Shown in pieces: positions 1 through 8,107 of a stretch of DNA of 64,000 bases. A program made the translations under genes and the position numbers. The stretch's first letter is position 1, and every line of letters begins with the position of its first letter. The DNA comes from Microtetraspora sp. NBRC 13810 (lineage in GTDB: Bacteria > Actinomycetota > Actinomycetes > Streptosporangiales > Streptosporangiaceae). The stretch is taken from positions 1 to 64,000 of the forward strand of contig NZ_BSRQ01000029.1 of the NCBI RefSeq assembly GCF_030268685.1, read 5' to 3'. The notes beneath the pieces are model-generated. The model had not been told where the DNA came from and searched no databases. It saw only the letters and a program-made list of their open reading frames with translations.

Positions 1-1
1 G

Positions 2-174
2 GTGCGCGCCTTCGCCGAGAACCAGCCGGTGACCTCCATCGTCAACGCCATCCGCGACCTGTTCACCCGGCAGCCGGTCGGCACCGACATCTGGATCGCC
101 CTCGCCTGGTGCGTCGGCATCCTCGTCATCGCCTACGCCTTCGCCATGAACACCTACCGCCGCAAGATCTCCTG
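2..174 (+). CDS. ABC-2 type (DrrB-like) transporter permease, C-terminal part
   Basis: This is the last 57 codons of a gene entering from the left, read in the second frame and ending in TGA. The visible protein has a hydrophilic piece (AFAENQPVTSIVNAIRDLF), one long hydrophobic helix (WIALAWCVGILVIAYAFA) and a short basic tail (NTYRRKIS). This closing pattern is typical of ABC-2 permeases of the daunorubicin-resistance DrrB family, which work with a separate ATPase to export drugs or lipids. The ATPase would lie upstream, outside the window. The P450 begins 27 bases later on the same strand and may be co-transcribed. Confidence 0.75.
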
Positions 175-201
175 AGTTGCCAGGAACTCCGAGGAATGAC
201 C

Positions 202-1401
202 ATGGAACACACCATCACGACGCTGCCGACCGCGCGTCGGTCCGGCTGCCCCTTCGACCCGCCGGCAGAGCTGATCGAGGCACGCCGGCACAGCCCCATC
301 AGCCGCTTCCCCTTCCCCGACGGACACGAGGGCTGGCTGATCACCGGCTACGACCTGGTCAGGTCGGTCCTGGCCGATCCGCGGTTCAGCTCACGCAAGG
401 AGCTTCTGCGCCACCACCCGCTGATGGACCTCAGCGGCATGGACTTCCCCCCGGCGCCGCCCGGTGAGTTCCTGCTGATGGACGAGCCCCAGCACAGCCG
501 GTACCGCAAACCGCTGGTGGGCAAGTTCACCGTACGGCGGATGCGGCAGCTCACCGAACGCGTCGAGCAGATCACCGCCGACCAGCTGGACGCCATGGAG
601 AAGGCCGGGCCGCCGGCGGACCTGGTGACCGCGTTCGCCAAGCCCATCCCCGTCATCGTGATCTGTGAGCTGCTGGGGGTGCCGTACGAGGACCGGGGGC
701 GCTTCCAGGAGCAGATCGACTCGTGCCTCGGCGGGGAGACCAGTGAGGAGGAGCTGATCGCGGCCTACACCGCGACTCAGCAGTACCTCGCGGAGCTGGT
801 GGCCGCCAAGCGCGCGAACCCCGCCGACGACGTGCTCAGCGACCTCATGGACAGCGATCTGACCGATGAGGAGCTGCAGGGGATGAGCCTGATCCTGCTG
901 TCGGCCGGGTTCGACACCACGGCGAACATGCTGGGGCTGGGCACCTTCGCGCTGTTGCGGAACCCGGCGCAGCTGGCCGCGCTGCGCGCCGACCCCGCGC
1001 TCACCGACCAGGCCGTCGAGGAGCTGCTGCGGTATCTGAGCGTCGTCAAGACGTTCATGCGGACGGCACTGGAGGACGTCGAGGTGGGCGGCCGGACCAT
1101 CAAGGCCGGTTCGGTGGTCATCCTGTCGTACAACACCGCCAACCGTGACCCCGAGCGCTTCGCCGATCCGCACGTTCTCGACATCCGGCGCCAGGCCACC
1201 GGGCACCTGGCCTTCGGCCACGGCATCCACCAGTGCCTGGGGCAGCAACTGGCGCGCGTCGAGATGCGGGTCGCCCTCCCCGCGCTGGTCAACCGCTTCC
1301 CCACGCTGCGCCTGGCCGTACCCGCCGACGAGGTCGATCTGCGGCCGGAGACCGCGGACGTCTACGGGGTCAAGAGCCTCCCGGTCACCTGGGACGGGTG
1401 A
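202..1401 (+). CDS. Cytochrome P450
   Basis: Soluble haem-thiolate monooxygenase of 399 residues, the usual bacterial size. Visible motifs are the I-helix oxygen-activation motif AGFDTT (residues 235-240), the K-helix ExxR in EELLRY, and the haem loop FGHGIHQCLG with the ligand Cys at about residue 345. I chose the second ATG (202) because GAGGA sits 6 bases upstream, while the ATG at 196 directly abuts that site. It follows an exporter permease, so substrate oxidation plus export is plausible, but the substrate cannot be read from sequence. It needs a ferredoxin and a reductase; none is adjacent. The sequence resembles the CYP105/CYP107-type families of actinomycetes. Confidence 0.93.
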   Translation: MEHTITTLPTARRSGCPFDPPAELIEARRHSPISRFPFPDGHEGWLITGYDLVRSVLADPRFSSRKELLRHHPLMDLSGMDFPPAPPGEFLLMDEPQHSRYRKPLVGKFTVRRMRQLTERVEQITADQLDAMEKAGPPADLVTAFAKPIPVIVICELLGVPYEDRGRFQEQIDSCLGGETSEEELIAAYTATQQYLAELVAAKRANPADDVLSDLMDSDLTDEELQGMSLILLSAGFDTTANMLGLGTFALLRNPAQLAALRADPALTDQAVEELLRYLSVVKTFMRTALEDVEVGGRTIKAGSVVILSYNTANRDPERFADPHVLDIRRQATGHLAFGHGIHQCLGQQLARVEMRVALPALVNRFPTLRLAVPADEVDLRPETADVYGVKSLPVTWDG

Positions 1402-1461
1402 CCGCCGGCCGGTGACCGGTGCGGCCGCGATGGTGGCGCAGGCAGGGGGATCGAAGGCAAC

Positions 1462-1491
1462 GGGGGTTCGCCGCGGCACCGGCGGACCCCC
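1462..1491. terminator. Hairpin after the P450 gene
   Basis: Arms 1462-1473 and 1480-1491 form a 12-bp stem (one G-T pair) with a 6-base loop, 60 bases after the P450 stop. There is no T-tract, as is common for actinomycete terminators. It separates the P450 from the barstar-like gene. Confidence 0.55.
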
Positions 1492-1563
1492 TTCGAACCG
1501 GGGCAGGGGGCAGGCCGGCGCCCGCCGGGCCCTTCCTGGATGAAAAGGCGGTATTTCTAGAGT

Positions 1564-2370
1564 GTGATGCCTGGGGAATCTGTCCGGCCGAAGTTCCTGC
1601 TGATCGATGGGGATGACCTGGTTCTGGGGGAGTGCCTCGATGCCGAAGGACTCTTCGTCGAGTCGAGGGATGACGACGAGCCCGTGACGATTGAGCTGCT
1701 GGGGTGCCTGCCGGTCCAGCGGATGCGTGACTACCTCAGCGGGTCCAAGCGCTATCGCCGGCGGAACCCACTGGGCCTGGAAGGGTTGCGGATGCTCGAC
1801 GCCGCTGGGGAACCGCTGGTGGACCTGTGGCTGAGTCAGATCATCGACTGTCGTCCGTCGGCGCTCGGTTCTGAGCGCGTGGATCTGGTCGGCGAGTGGG
1901 GATACGACAGCCCCCTTGCCTGCGCGCGTGATGTTTGGGAGCGCTGGCTGACGGCCAGACCTGACCGGCCCAATCTGTGGGCCGGATACGAGGGGGCGGC
2001 CAGAGAGGAGTGGCTGACTCTCGTCCGTCGCGACCGGCGCGCGCCCACGGACCGGCCTGACCGTTCCCCAGGGCGAACCTATGATCTCGACGGATCGCAC
2101 ATCACCGACAAGGCCGGCTTCTACCTCGCGATCGGAGAGGCGATCAACGGGCCGGGCGGCTACTTCGGTTGCAACCTCGATGCGCTGAACGACTGCCTAC
2201 GCGGGAGGTTCGGGGCACAGACGCCGTTCACGCTGATCTGGCACGATTCCCACATCGCTCGGGAGTCGCTCGCGACTCCGATGGAGCGGCCGGACGGACA
2301 CTCCACCTACTTCGACGTCATACAGGACATCTTCCGCGAGCACGGTGTGGACGTCACGCTGAGGCGATGA
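1564..2370 (+). CDS. Barstar-family (RNase inhibitor-like) protein with N-terminal extension
   Basis: The 268-residue protein ends in a barstar fold. From about residue 178 it reads DLDGSHITDKAGFYLAIGEA and continues with GYFGCNLDALNDCL and FTLIWHDS, matching the barstar pattern of a strand, a helix and the conserved GxNLDAL/W segments. Barstar itself is about 90 residues and blocks the RNase barnase. Here roughly 170 extra residues precede it and match no family I recognise. Start is GTG 1564 or ATG 1567; neither has a clear ribosome site. No barnase-like RNase lies next to it, so it is an orphan immunity-like protein, perhaps protecting against secreted RNase toxins. Confidence 0.75.
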   Translation: MMPGESVRPKFLLIDGDDLVLGECLDAEGLFVESRDDDEPVTIELLGCLPVQRMRDYLSGSKRYRRRNPLGLEGLRMLDAAGEPLVDLWLSQIIDCRPSALGSERVDLVGEWGYDSPLACARDVWERWLTARPDRPNLWAGYEGAAREEWLTLVRRDRRAPTDRPDRSPGRTYDLDGSHITDKAGFYLAIGEAINGPGGYFGCNLDALNDCLRGRFGAQTPFTLIWHDSHIARESLATPMERPDGHSTYFDVIQDIFREHGVDVTLRR

Positions 2371-2720
2371 AGAGCCGGACGGCCGATCGGTCGATGACGC
2401 CGGCCACAGAAAGGTGCCAGGGCCCGTTCCTGATGCCGGACGCCGAGCCGCGCGGGTCGGATCAGGCGCTGGCCCTGGGAGGCCGCTGACGGGGGCGGGG
2501 GCGCGCTCCACCCATGTGGCGGTGTGGGGGTGGGTGAGACTGTTCGTACGCGGCCGGGTCGAACGCGGCGAAGTCGTCGCCGACACCCCGTTCCAAATGT
2601 GGAACTACAGGACGTCTTTGCGGGAAAACCCAGGTCAGGTAACGGATCCTGGCTTACCCCATGAACTTCATGGCGCTCTTCCGTCGCGAACGATCTCCCG
2701 GGCGGCACATACTGGAGGGG
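2371..2720. other. 350-base spacer without a recognised gene
   Basis: No coding frame with family resemblance is visible on either strand between the barstar-like gene and the next small gene. The right half probably holds the promoter of the small gene. I see no strong hairpin here. Confidence 0.4.
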
Positions 2721-2948
2721 ATGAAGCCAGCTAGCGGCGCGCCCCGTCGTCACCTGCCGACAAGTCCCTTCAAGCCTCCGCCCCCCGCCCCGCCTGCCGA
2801 GCGGTTCAGCATGAACGACCAGGTGACCCATGACCGATATGGTCTTGGCGTCGTCATCGGCGTAGAAGACGAGGTCGCCGTGTTGGTCGACTTCGGCTCG
2901 CGGCGGGAACGCATCACGACGCCATTCCACAAGCTGTACAAAATCTGA
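2721..2948 (+). CDS. Small conserved actinobacterial protein
   Basis: Encodes 75 residues: a Pro-rich N-terminus followed by a conserved core beginning MNDQVTHDRYGLG and containing VIGVEDEVAVLVDFGS. Short proteins with this core are widespread in actinobacteria; the pattern (HxxYGxGxVxxV, then VDFG) resembles the small SH3/tudor-like barrel of CarD and UvrD tails. The function is unknown. ATG 2721 directly follows a GGAGGGG run; an internal ATG at 2811 begins the conserved core and is the alternative start. Confidence 0.7.
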   Translation: MKPASGAPRRHLPTSPFKPPPPAPPAERFSMNDQVTHDRYGLGVVIGVEDEVAVLVDFGSRRERITTPFHKLYKI

Positions 2949-3162
2949 CCCCTTTGCACCGTGGGGAAGCATCCGACGCGCGTACATCCACGCCGGTCGG
3001 AGATTTGAGCATGCTGTCCCGGCGGGCCTCCGACTCCGGGGGACAGGTGAACGAGGTGGGACGTCGCCGGCGTACGCGCACGCCTGGGCTCCCCTCGCCG
3101 ACCGCGCCGGCATGGCACTTCGCACAGGCCCGGCGGGCCGCGTGATCACCCTGGAGGCGAGG

Positions 3163-3783
3163 ATGCACACAGCCGCGCTCACCGATGACCTCGAACTGGT
3201 CACCGACATCATGACCGACGCGTTCAGCGGGCCCGACCCCGTCGTGTCGTGGATGATCCCGCAGGACATTCCGCGGCGTGAACGCTACGTACGTGGTTTC
3301 ATGCGCACCTGGATCGAGTTCATGCTGGATCACGACGGCTTCGCGCTGGTGACCTCCGACCACTGCGGGGCCATGGTGGCGGAGCCCGCCAACCCGGTCA
3401 CGGCGGCGGAACTGGAGCGATTCCACACCGCCATCGGCGACGCCACCGGTCCCGCGGCAGCCCGGTGCCTCGACCTGATCAGGCTGCTCGACGCTCGTTA
3501 TCCGCAGGATCTGCCGCCCCATCTGCACGTGGCCCTGGCGGGGGTACGGCCGGCCGCCCAGGGCAAGGGCGGGGTGTTCGCGCTGACCGAGGAAATCGTC
3601 CGGTACTGCGTGGAAGCCAGGCGGGAAATCTATTGCGAAGCCTCGTCGAAGCGGAACTCGGCCTTATGGCAACGCCTCGCCGGCCTGAAGCCGCTCGGCG
3701 ACGACATCGTCATCCCGGAGACAGAGGTGGCCCTGTACCCGCTGTTCTCCCGGCTGCCCTTCGACGCGAAACAGCCCGAGTAA
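3163..3783 (+). CDS. GNAT-like acetyltransferase
   Basis: Encodes 206 residues. The middle contains LHVALAGVRPAAQGKGGVF, a fair match to the GNAT acetyl-CoA motif A (V-x-P-x-x-Q/R-G-x-G), followed by a helix and a C-terminal strand region typical of the fold. I chose ATG 3163 because GGAGG lies 5 bases upstream; a longer frame begins at 3112. The substrate is unknown. It is flanked by unrelated genes and is probably monocistronic. Confidence 0.7.
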   Translation: MHTAALTDDLELVTDIMTDAFSGPDPVVSWMIPQDIPRRERYVRGFMRTWIEFMLDHDGFALVTSDHCGAMVAEPANPVTAAELERFHTAIGDATGPAAARCLDLIRLLDARYPQDLPPHLHVALAGVRPAAQGKGGVFALTEEIVRYCVEARREIYCEASSKRNSALWQRLAGLKPLGDDIVIPETEVALYPLFSRLPFDAKQPE

Positions 3784-4116
3784 GCCACACCGATCGACCG
3801 CGAGCCCCGATCATTCCCCCTGACCGGCCTCACGGAAGTCGCGCATGGCCGAGAAGGCCACGATGAAGGAAAGCGGATGCGGCTTCCACGCGCGCGTTCA
3901 TCCATTGCGGCGCGATCCTTTTCGGTCGTATCGCCAGGCCAAAACGTCCGGTGGCCGACCTTCCAGCAATCCGCACTCCGCGATCGTCATCCGGATGTGT
4001 TCTCGTCAACGGCCGAATGCTCGGGCTTTCCGGCGGATCCCAGAAATTCGTGTGGAAGGGCACACGTGATCCGGTAAGTTCGTGCCCTGCATTCATCGCC
4101 AAGCAGGATAAGAGAG
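3784..4116. other. 333-base spacer without a recognised gene
   Basis: No convincing gene on either strand. Base composition is slightly less GC-rich than the surrounding genes, consistent with promoter DNA for the small membrane protein that follows. No clear hairpin or repeat was seen. Confidence 0.4.
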
Positions 4117-4509
4117 ATGACGGAAACCCCCCAGCAGCCCACCACGTCCGGTCAGAAGGCAGTGCGTGCCGGCAAGTTCGTCGGTAAGCATGTCGTCGGC
4201 TATGCCATCGCCGCCGCCGTCGTCCTGGGCGCCGGCTTCGTCTACAGCCAGATGACCGGAGCCCCGGAGATCGCCGAGGCCGGCGATTGCATGGCCGGCT
4301 CCACGGCCGAAGAGTTCAAGGTCGTCGACTGCACCGACCCGGCCGCCACGATCACGGTCGCGGGCCGGGTCGAGGCCAAGACCCGGCAGGAATGGGACGC
4401 GGACGAGGAGGGCGCGATCTGTTCGGCTTTCCCCGACGTGGACCAGACCTTCTGGGAAGGCGAGGAGGGCAAAGAGGGCTACGTGCTCTGCCTGGCTCCC
4501 AAGAAATAG
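4117..4509 (+). CDS. Small membrane-anchored protein (LppU/SCO3897-like)
   Basis: Encodes 130 residues: a short basic N-terminus, one membrane helix (about 29-46, VVGYAIAAAVVLGAGFVY) and an extracytoplasmic domain with three cysteines (GDCM, VDCTD, AICS) plus a final LCLA. This layout matches small actinobacterial proteins annotated LppU/SCO3897. The cysteines could form disulfides outside the cell. No enzymatic motif is present and the function is unknown. Confidence 0.6.
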   Translation: MTETPQQPTTSGQKAVRAGKFVGKHVVGYAIAAAVVLGAGFVYSQMTGAPEIAEAGDCMAGSTAEEFKVVDCTDPAATITVAGRVEAKTRQEWDADEEGAICSAFPDVDQTFWEGEEGKEGYVLCLAPKK

Positions 4510-4602
4510 TGTTCTCTCCCGTGAGGCGCGAGCCGTACAGGGCGAGCTTGAGCGTAACCGTGGTGCATTCCTGAAAGAAGATGACGCGGGCCGGGGATTC
4601 GG

Positions 4603-6108
4603 TTGACGGGGCATGGCGATGAGCCGATGGTGAGGCGGCTGGCTCTCGCGGTCGTGCGTGGTGAGCGGGATTCTTTGGACCGGCTTGCCGGTGCCCTGTT
4701 CGGCGTCGTCTCCGATGATGAGCTCGCCGAGCGGGCCCTGGATGTCGTGGCCGCGACCGGACCGGAGATCTGGATCGATCTCGACTCGGCGCTGCGTGCG
4801 CGGGGGTACGGCTACCGCGACCGGCGCGTCTCGTCGGCGTGGGCCGCGGGGGACAACGCCCTCGCGGTCGCGCTGGCCGCCTGCGACCGGGACGGCCGCG
4901 AGCGAGAGCGCGCGGTCGCGCAGCCGGCCATGCGCAGTGATGTCCGGCTGCTCCCGGTGCTGGCCATCCGGGCCGCCGACTGGGCCGGCGCCGTCCGGGA
5001 CCGGGCTCTGCGCGTCCTGGCGGATGTGCTTTCCCGGGCGGAGGTGGCGGCGCTGGCGGCGGTCGTTCCGGTGGCGGTGCGTCTCAGGGACCGGCAGCGG
5101 GGGCACGGTGTCATCGAGACGGTCCGCGAGGCCCTGCTGCGGGCCGACGACGACACGCTCGGCGTCGTACGCGGGTGCGCCGACCTGCGCGCGCGGCGGT
5201 TCGTCTTCGACGTTTTGCTGGAGGCCGGACGGCTGGATCGGCGGCGGCTCGCCGAGGCGGCGCTGCACGAGCCCGACATCCTCTCCCGGACCCGGTGCGC
5301 CGAGGTCCTGGCCGCCCAGGCGCTCTCCCGGAACCGGCCCGACCTCCTGGTGGAACTCCTGGACAGCGCCTCGGCGCGAGTCCGCGTCGAGGCGCTCACC
5401 GCGCTGGTGCGGCTCGGCCGTACCGACCTCGCCCCGCGGTTCCTGGGGGATGAGGCGTCGATGATGCGTCTGACCGCCCAGTGGGGGGTGCGCCGGGCGG
5501 GCGGTGACCCGGCCGAGCTGTACCGGCGCCGTCTCGAGGCCCCCTCCGGCCCGGGTCTGCGCGGGTTGCTGGCCGGGCTGGGCGACTGTGGCTCCCGCTC
5601 CGACGCCGATCTGGTTCTTCCCCGTCTCGACGACCCGCGCCCCCGGGTCCGGGCCGAGGCGGTGCGGACGCTTCGCCGCCTGGGCGTGCCGGTCGACCTC
5701 GCCGCCATGCTTGAGGATCCCGCGCCGGTGGTGGTGCGGCACGTGGCCGACACCCTGCGTGCGACAGGCGCCGGCGTACCGGTCGAGCGGCTGTGGGCGC
5801 TGCTGGTCACGGACCGCCCTCGGCACGTACGGCTGGCCGCCCACCGGCTGCTCACCGCACGGGACGGCTGGACCCGGGTCAGGGCGGATCTGCTCCTGAT
5901 CGCCGGCCCGGACGAGGCACTGCGCGATCGCGCTCGCGTCGACCTCGTCTCCTGGTGCTCCCGTCATTCCGCCGAGGCTTCCCACGGACACTGCCCCGAT
6001 CGTCTCCGCGGCGAGTTGGCGGACCTGCTGTCGGCGGCCGAGGGGTACGTGGGCGCCAGGACCGCCGGGCAGTTGCGGCGGCTGCTCCGAAGTGGTACGT
6101 CCCGATGA
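4603..6108 (+). CDS. HEAT-repeat protein
   Basis: Encodes 501 residues rich in Ala, Leu and Arg, organised as tandem two-helix repeats. Clear units include ARVRVEALTALVRLGR, PRPRVRAEAVRTLRRLG and PRHVRLAAHRLLTA, the HEAT/PBS-lyase-like pattern. Such scaffolds bind proteins or nucleic acids; there is no catalytic motif. The TTG at 4603 has GGGGA 5 bases upstream; ATG 4627 is an alternative. The gene lies just before a broken VWA-domain gene. HEAT and VWA proteins often occur together around MoxR ATPases, so this may be the survivor of such a cluster. Confidence 0.75.
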   Translation: MTGHGDEPMVRRLALAVVRGERDSLDRLAGALFGVVSDDELAERALDVVAATGPEIWIDLDSALRARGYGYRDRRVSSAWAAGDNALAVALAACDRDGRERERAVAQPAMRSDVRLLPVLAIRAADWAGAVRDRALRVLADVLSRAEVAALAAVVPVAVRLRDRQRGHGVIETVREALLRADDDTLGVVRGCADLRARRFVFDVLLEAGRLDRRRLAEAALHEPDILSRTRCAEVLAAQALSRNRPDLLVELLDSASARVRVEALTALVRLGRTDLAPRFLGDEASMMRLTAQWGVRRAGGDPAELYRRRLEAPSGPGLRGLLAGLGDCGSRSDADLVLPRLDDPRPRVRAEAVRTLRRLGVPVDLAAMLEDPAPVVVRHVADTLRATGAGVPVERLWALLVTDRPRHVRLAAHRLLTARDGWTRVRADLLLIAGPDEALRDRARVDLVSWCSRHSAEASHGHCPDRLRGELADLLSAAEGYVGARTAGQLRRLLRSGTSR

Positions 6109-6143
6109 CCGGGGAACGTCGCTCCGGTGGCCGGCCCGGCTGA

Positions 6144-6789
6144 AGAACGGCGTACGGCGCGCGCTCCGGCGATGTCCCGAAGGGGTGGCGGCGCTGGGCG
6201 GAGGAGGCGTTCCACCCGCCGCAGCCGTGGCGGGAACTGCTCGGCTCGGCGGTTCGCTCGGCGGTCTCCGGCCCGGGCGCGGGTGAGGACTACACCTACG
6301 GCAGGCCGTCGCGGCGGTCCGCCGGCCTGCCCGGCGTCGTCCTGCCGAGCCTGCGGCGCAGGCCGCCTCGGGTCTCCGTGGTCATCGACACCTCCGGGTC
6401 GGTCAGCGACGCCGAACTCGGCGAGCGCCCTCGTCGAGGTCGCCGCGATCGTCCGCGTCGTGGGCGGCCGGCGCGACCTGGTCAGCGTGCTGTCCTGCGA
6501 CGCGGCGGCCCGGGTGGTGGACCCGCTGTGCCGCGCGGAGGGAATCACGCTGGTGGGCGGTGGCGGGACGGATCTGCGTACGGGCTTCGCCAAGGCGTTG
6601 CGGGCCCGCCCGCGGCCGGACGCCATCGTGATCCTGACCGACGGCCAAACCCCCTGGCCGGACACGCGGCCACCGTGCCGGACGGTGGTGGGACTGTTCC
6701 CCCGGACGAGAGGCGCCCGACCCGAGGACGATCCCGATTACCTGCCCGACGCACCACCGGCATGGGCGCGGGTGGTCGCCATCGGTTAG
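6144..6789 (+). pseudogene. Frameshifted remnant of a DUF2201/VWA-like protein
   Basis: Two adjoining frames together encode the C-terminal half of a DUF2201 (VWA-like metallopeptidase) protein. The first frame (6144 to about 6425) reads GDVPKGWRRWAEEAF and then RPPRVSVVIDTSGSVSDAEL, with the MIDAS-type DTSGS. After roughly one extra base near 6421-6427 the reading continues in another frame as ALVEVAAIVRVVGGRRDL and IVILTDGQTPW to the stop at 6789. The N-terminal metallopeptidase half and a start are missing, and the upstream frame meets a stop at 6141. This is therefore a 5'-truncated, frameshifted relic unless the base is a sequencing error. Confidence 0.8.
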
Positions 6790-6868
6790 TGCTGTGACCG
6801 GAAACGTTCACCGGCTTGGGTCTGGCCAGTCGGCGGGCACGGTGTAGTGCCAGCCTGGTTGCCAAGGA

Positions 6869-6970
6869 TCGGGAGGTCTTGCGATGCTCAACGCCGAACC
6901 CGGCATCGAGGTCGTCGGCCGGGCCGTGGACGGCCTCGACGCCGTCGCCAAGGTCGCCGGACTCGCTCCG
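6869..6970 (+). pseudogene. Fragment of a response-regulator receiver domain
   Basis: About 34 codons read GGLAMLNAEPGIEVVGRAVD and then GLDAVAKVAGLAPD, a good match to the first helix and second strand of NarL/LuxR-type receivers. The phosphorylation-site strand that should follow is absent and the frame continues into unrelated DNA. Deletion of the rest is the simplest reading. Confidence 0.6.
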
Positions 6971-6979
6971 GACGGCCGC

Positions 6980-7228
6980 TCAGTTCCCGACGGGGCCGTC
7001 ATGGCCGAAGTGGGGGCAGCTGTAGGCCACGCACGGACTCTCCTCGCCGCCCTCCTCCGAGTGGGCCAGGACTTCCGGCTTCATGGCCTCCTTCATGCGC
7101 GCGCTGAGCGAGCCAAGGATCTGGACCTCGCTCTCACTCAGCTCGGCGAGAACGTGAAGCGCCGCCGGGGAGGTTTTCGCATGGACGATGCCCGCTTCGC
7201 GGAGCGCGTCCAGCGCGTTGAAGGTCAT
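6980..7228 (-). CDS. Aroma-sacti cluster-type small protein (orphan)
   Basis: Encodes 82 residues beginning MTFNALDALREAGIV and continuing LAELSESEVQILGSLSARM. The pattern of MTF, a helix, then L-x-x-L-[ST]-x-x-E-[VI]-x-[IV]-L matches small actinobacterial proteins named for the aroma-sacti cluster domain, which elsewhere sit beside radical-SAM peptide-modifying enzymes. The C-terminus contains two Cys (ESPCVAYSCPHF). No radical SAM enzyme or peptidase occurs nearby, so it may be an orphan precursor-like or partner protein. An AAAGG lies upstream of the ATG at 7228. Assignment is from memory of the family pattern. Confidence 0.55.
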   Translation of the reverse strand: MTFNALDALREAGIVHAKTSPAALHVLAELSESEVQILGSLSARMKEAMKPEVLAHSEEGGEESPCVAYSCPHFGHDGPVGN

Positions 7229-7413
7229 GACGTTCGCTGCCTTTCGACCGTGGGCTGGAAAGGGTCCTTTCATCGTCTGCGCGACCGCTCCGGCGGACCA
7301 CCCGACGATCGTATGGCTCACGCCCTGGTCGAGCAGGCTACGGGACGCGGTCCGTCCTCCGCCGCTGGGTGTGAACGAAAAGGGAACCGTGGGGCCCTCT
7401 CGTGGCAATCACC

Positions 7414-7431
7414 GGTGTCATGACGGACACC
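7414..7431. promoter_or_regulatory. Inverted repeat upstream of the ECF sigma gene
   Basis: GGTGTC (7414-7419) and GACACC (7426-7431) form a perfect 6-bp inverted repeat 14 bases before the sigma factor start. It may be an operator or part of the promoter. Confidence 0.35.
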
Positions 7432-7444
7432 CGAGAGGTAAGAG

Positions 7445-8107
7445 ATGCGACAGGAGAGCCGGGCAGCCCCACCGCCCCTGCCCGCGGACTGGGAGACTCC
7501 GCCTGCGGACGGGGGAGCTCTGCCCGCGGACGGGGAGGCGGCCGACGACGCCGCGGTGATCGAACAGTCGCGGCACGAGCCCGAACGATTCGCCGCGTTG
7601 TTCGTCCGCCACGCGCCGGCGCTCAAGCGCTACGTCATCAGGCGGCTGGGGCAGGATCCCGCCGAGGACATCGTCGCCGAGACCTTCGCGGTGGCCTTCC
7701 AGCACCGGGAGTCCTACGACCTGACCCGCGGTGACGCGCGGCCGTGGCTGTACGGCATCGCGACCAACCTCGTGAGGCGGCACCGCCGTCGCGAGATCGG
7801 CCTGTACCGGGCGCTGAGCCGCACGGGGGCGGACCCGGTGATCGAGCCGTTCACCGATCACGTCGATCAGCGGGTGGCCACGGACGGCGCGCGGCGCCGG
7901 CTCGCCGCGGCGCTGGCGAAGCTCTCCCGGGGGCACCGGGACGCGCTGCTGCTGGTGACGTGGGCGGAGCTCACGTACGAGCAGGCCGCGCAGGCGCTCG
8001 GTGTGCCGGTGGGGACGGTGCGGTCGCGGGTGAACCGGGCTCGGAGCAGGTTACGGCGGGTGCTCGGCGACATCGATCCGACGGATGCGGAGGAAAGGAC
8101 GAAGTGA
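7445..8107 (+). CDS. ECF-type RNA polymerase sigma factor
   Basis: Encodes 220 residues with sigma region 2 (about 45-115, including the DPAEDIVAETFAVAF helix and DARPWLYGIATNLVRRHRRR) and region 4 (about 150-205, SRGHRDALLLVTWAELTYEQ and VGTVRSRVNRARSRLRR). The N-terminal 40 residues are Pro/Ala-rich and low complexity. GAGAGG is 6 bases before the ATG. The stop codon overlaps the start of the next gene (TGATG), so the two are translationally coupled. This sigma plus CU044_5270 pair recurs many times in Streptosporangiaceae genomes; the partner is the likely membrane regulator. Confidence 0.92.
   Translation: MRQESRAAPPPLPADWETPPADGGALPADGEAADDAAVIEQSRHEPERFAALFVRHAPALKRYVIRRLGQDPAEDIVAETFAVAFQHRESYDLTRGDARPWLYGIATNLVRRHRRREIGLYRALSRTGADPVIEPFTDHVDQRVATDGARRRLAAALAKLSRGHRDALLLVTWAELTYEQAAQALGVPVGTVRSRVNRARSRLRRVLGDIDPTDAEERTK

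Noticed and set aside
1-2000. Left end as the edge of a natural product cluster
   Set aside because: A P450 and one exporter permease are not sufficient; no synthase or peptide precursor follows on the right.
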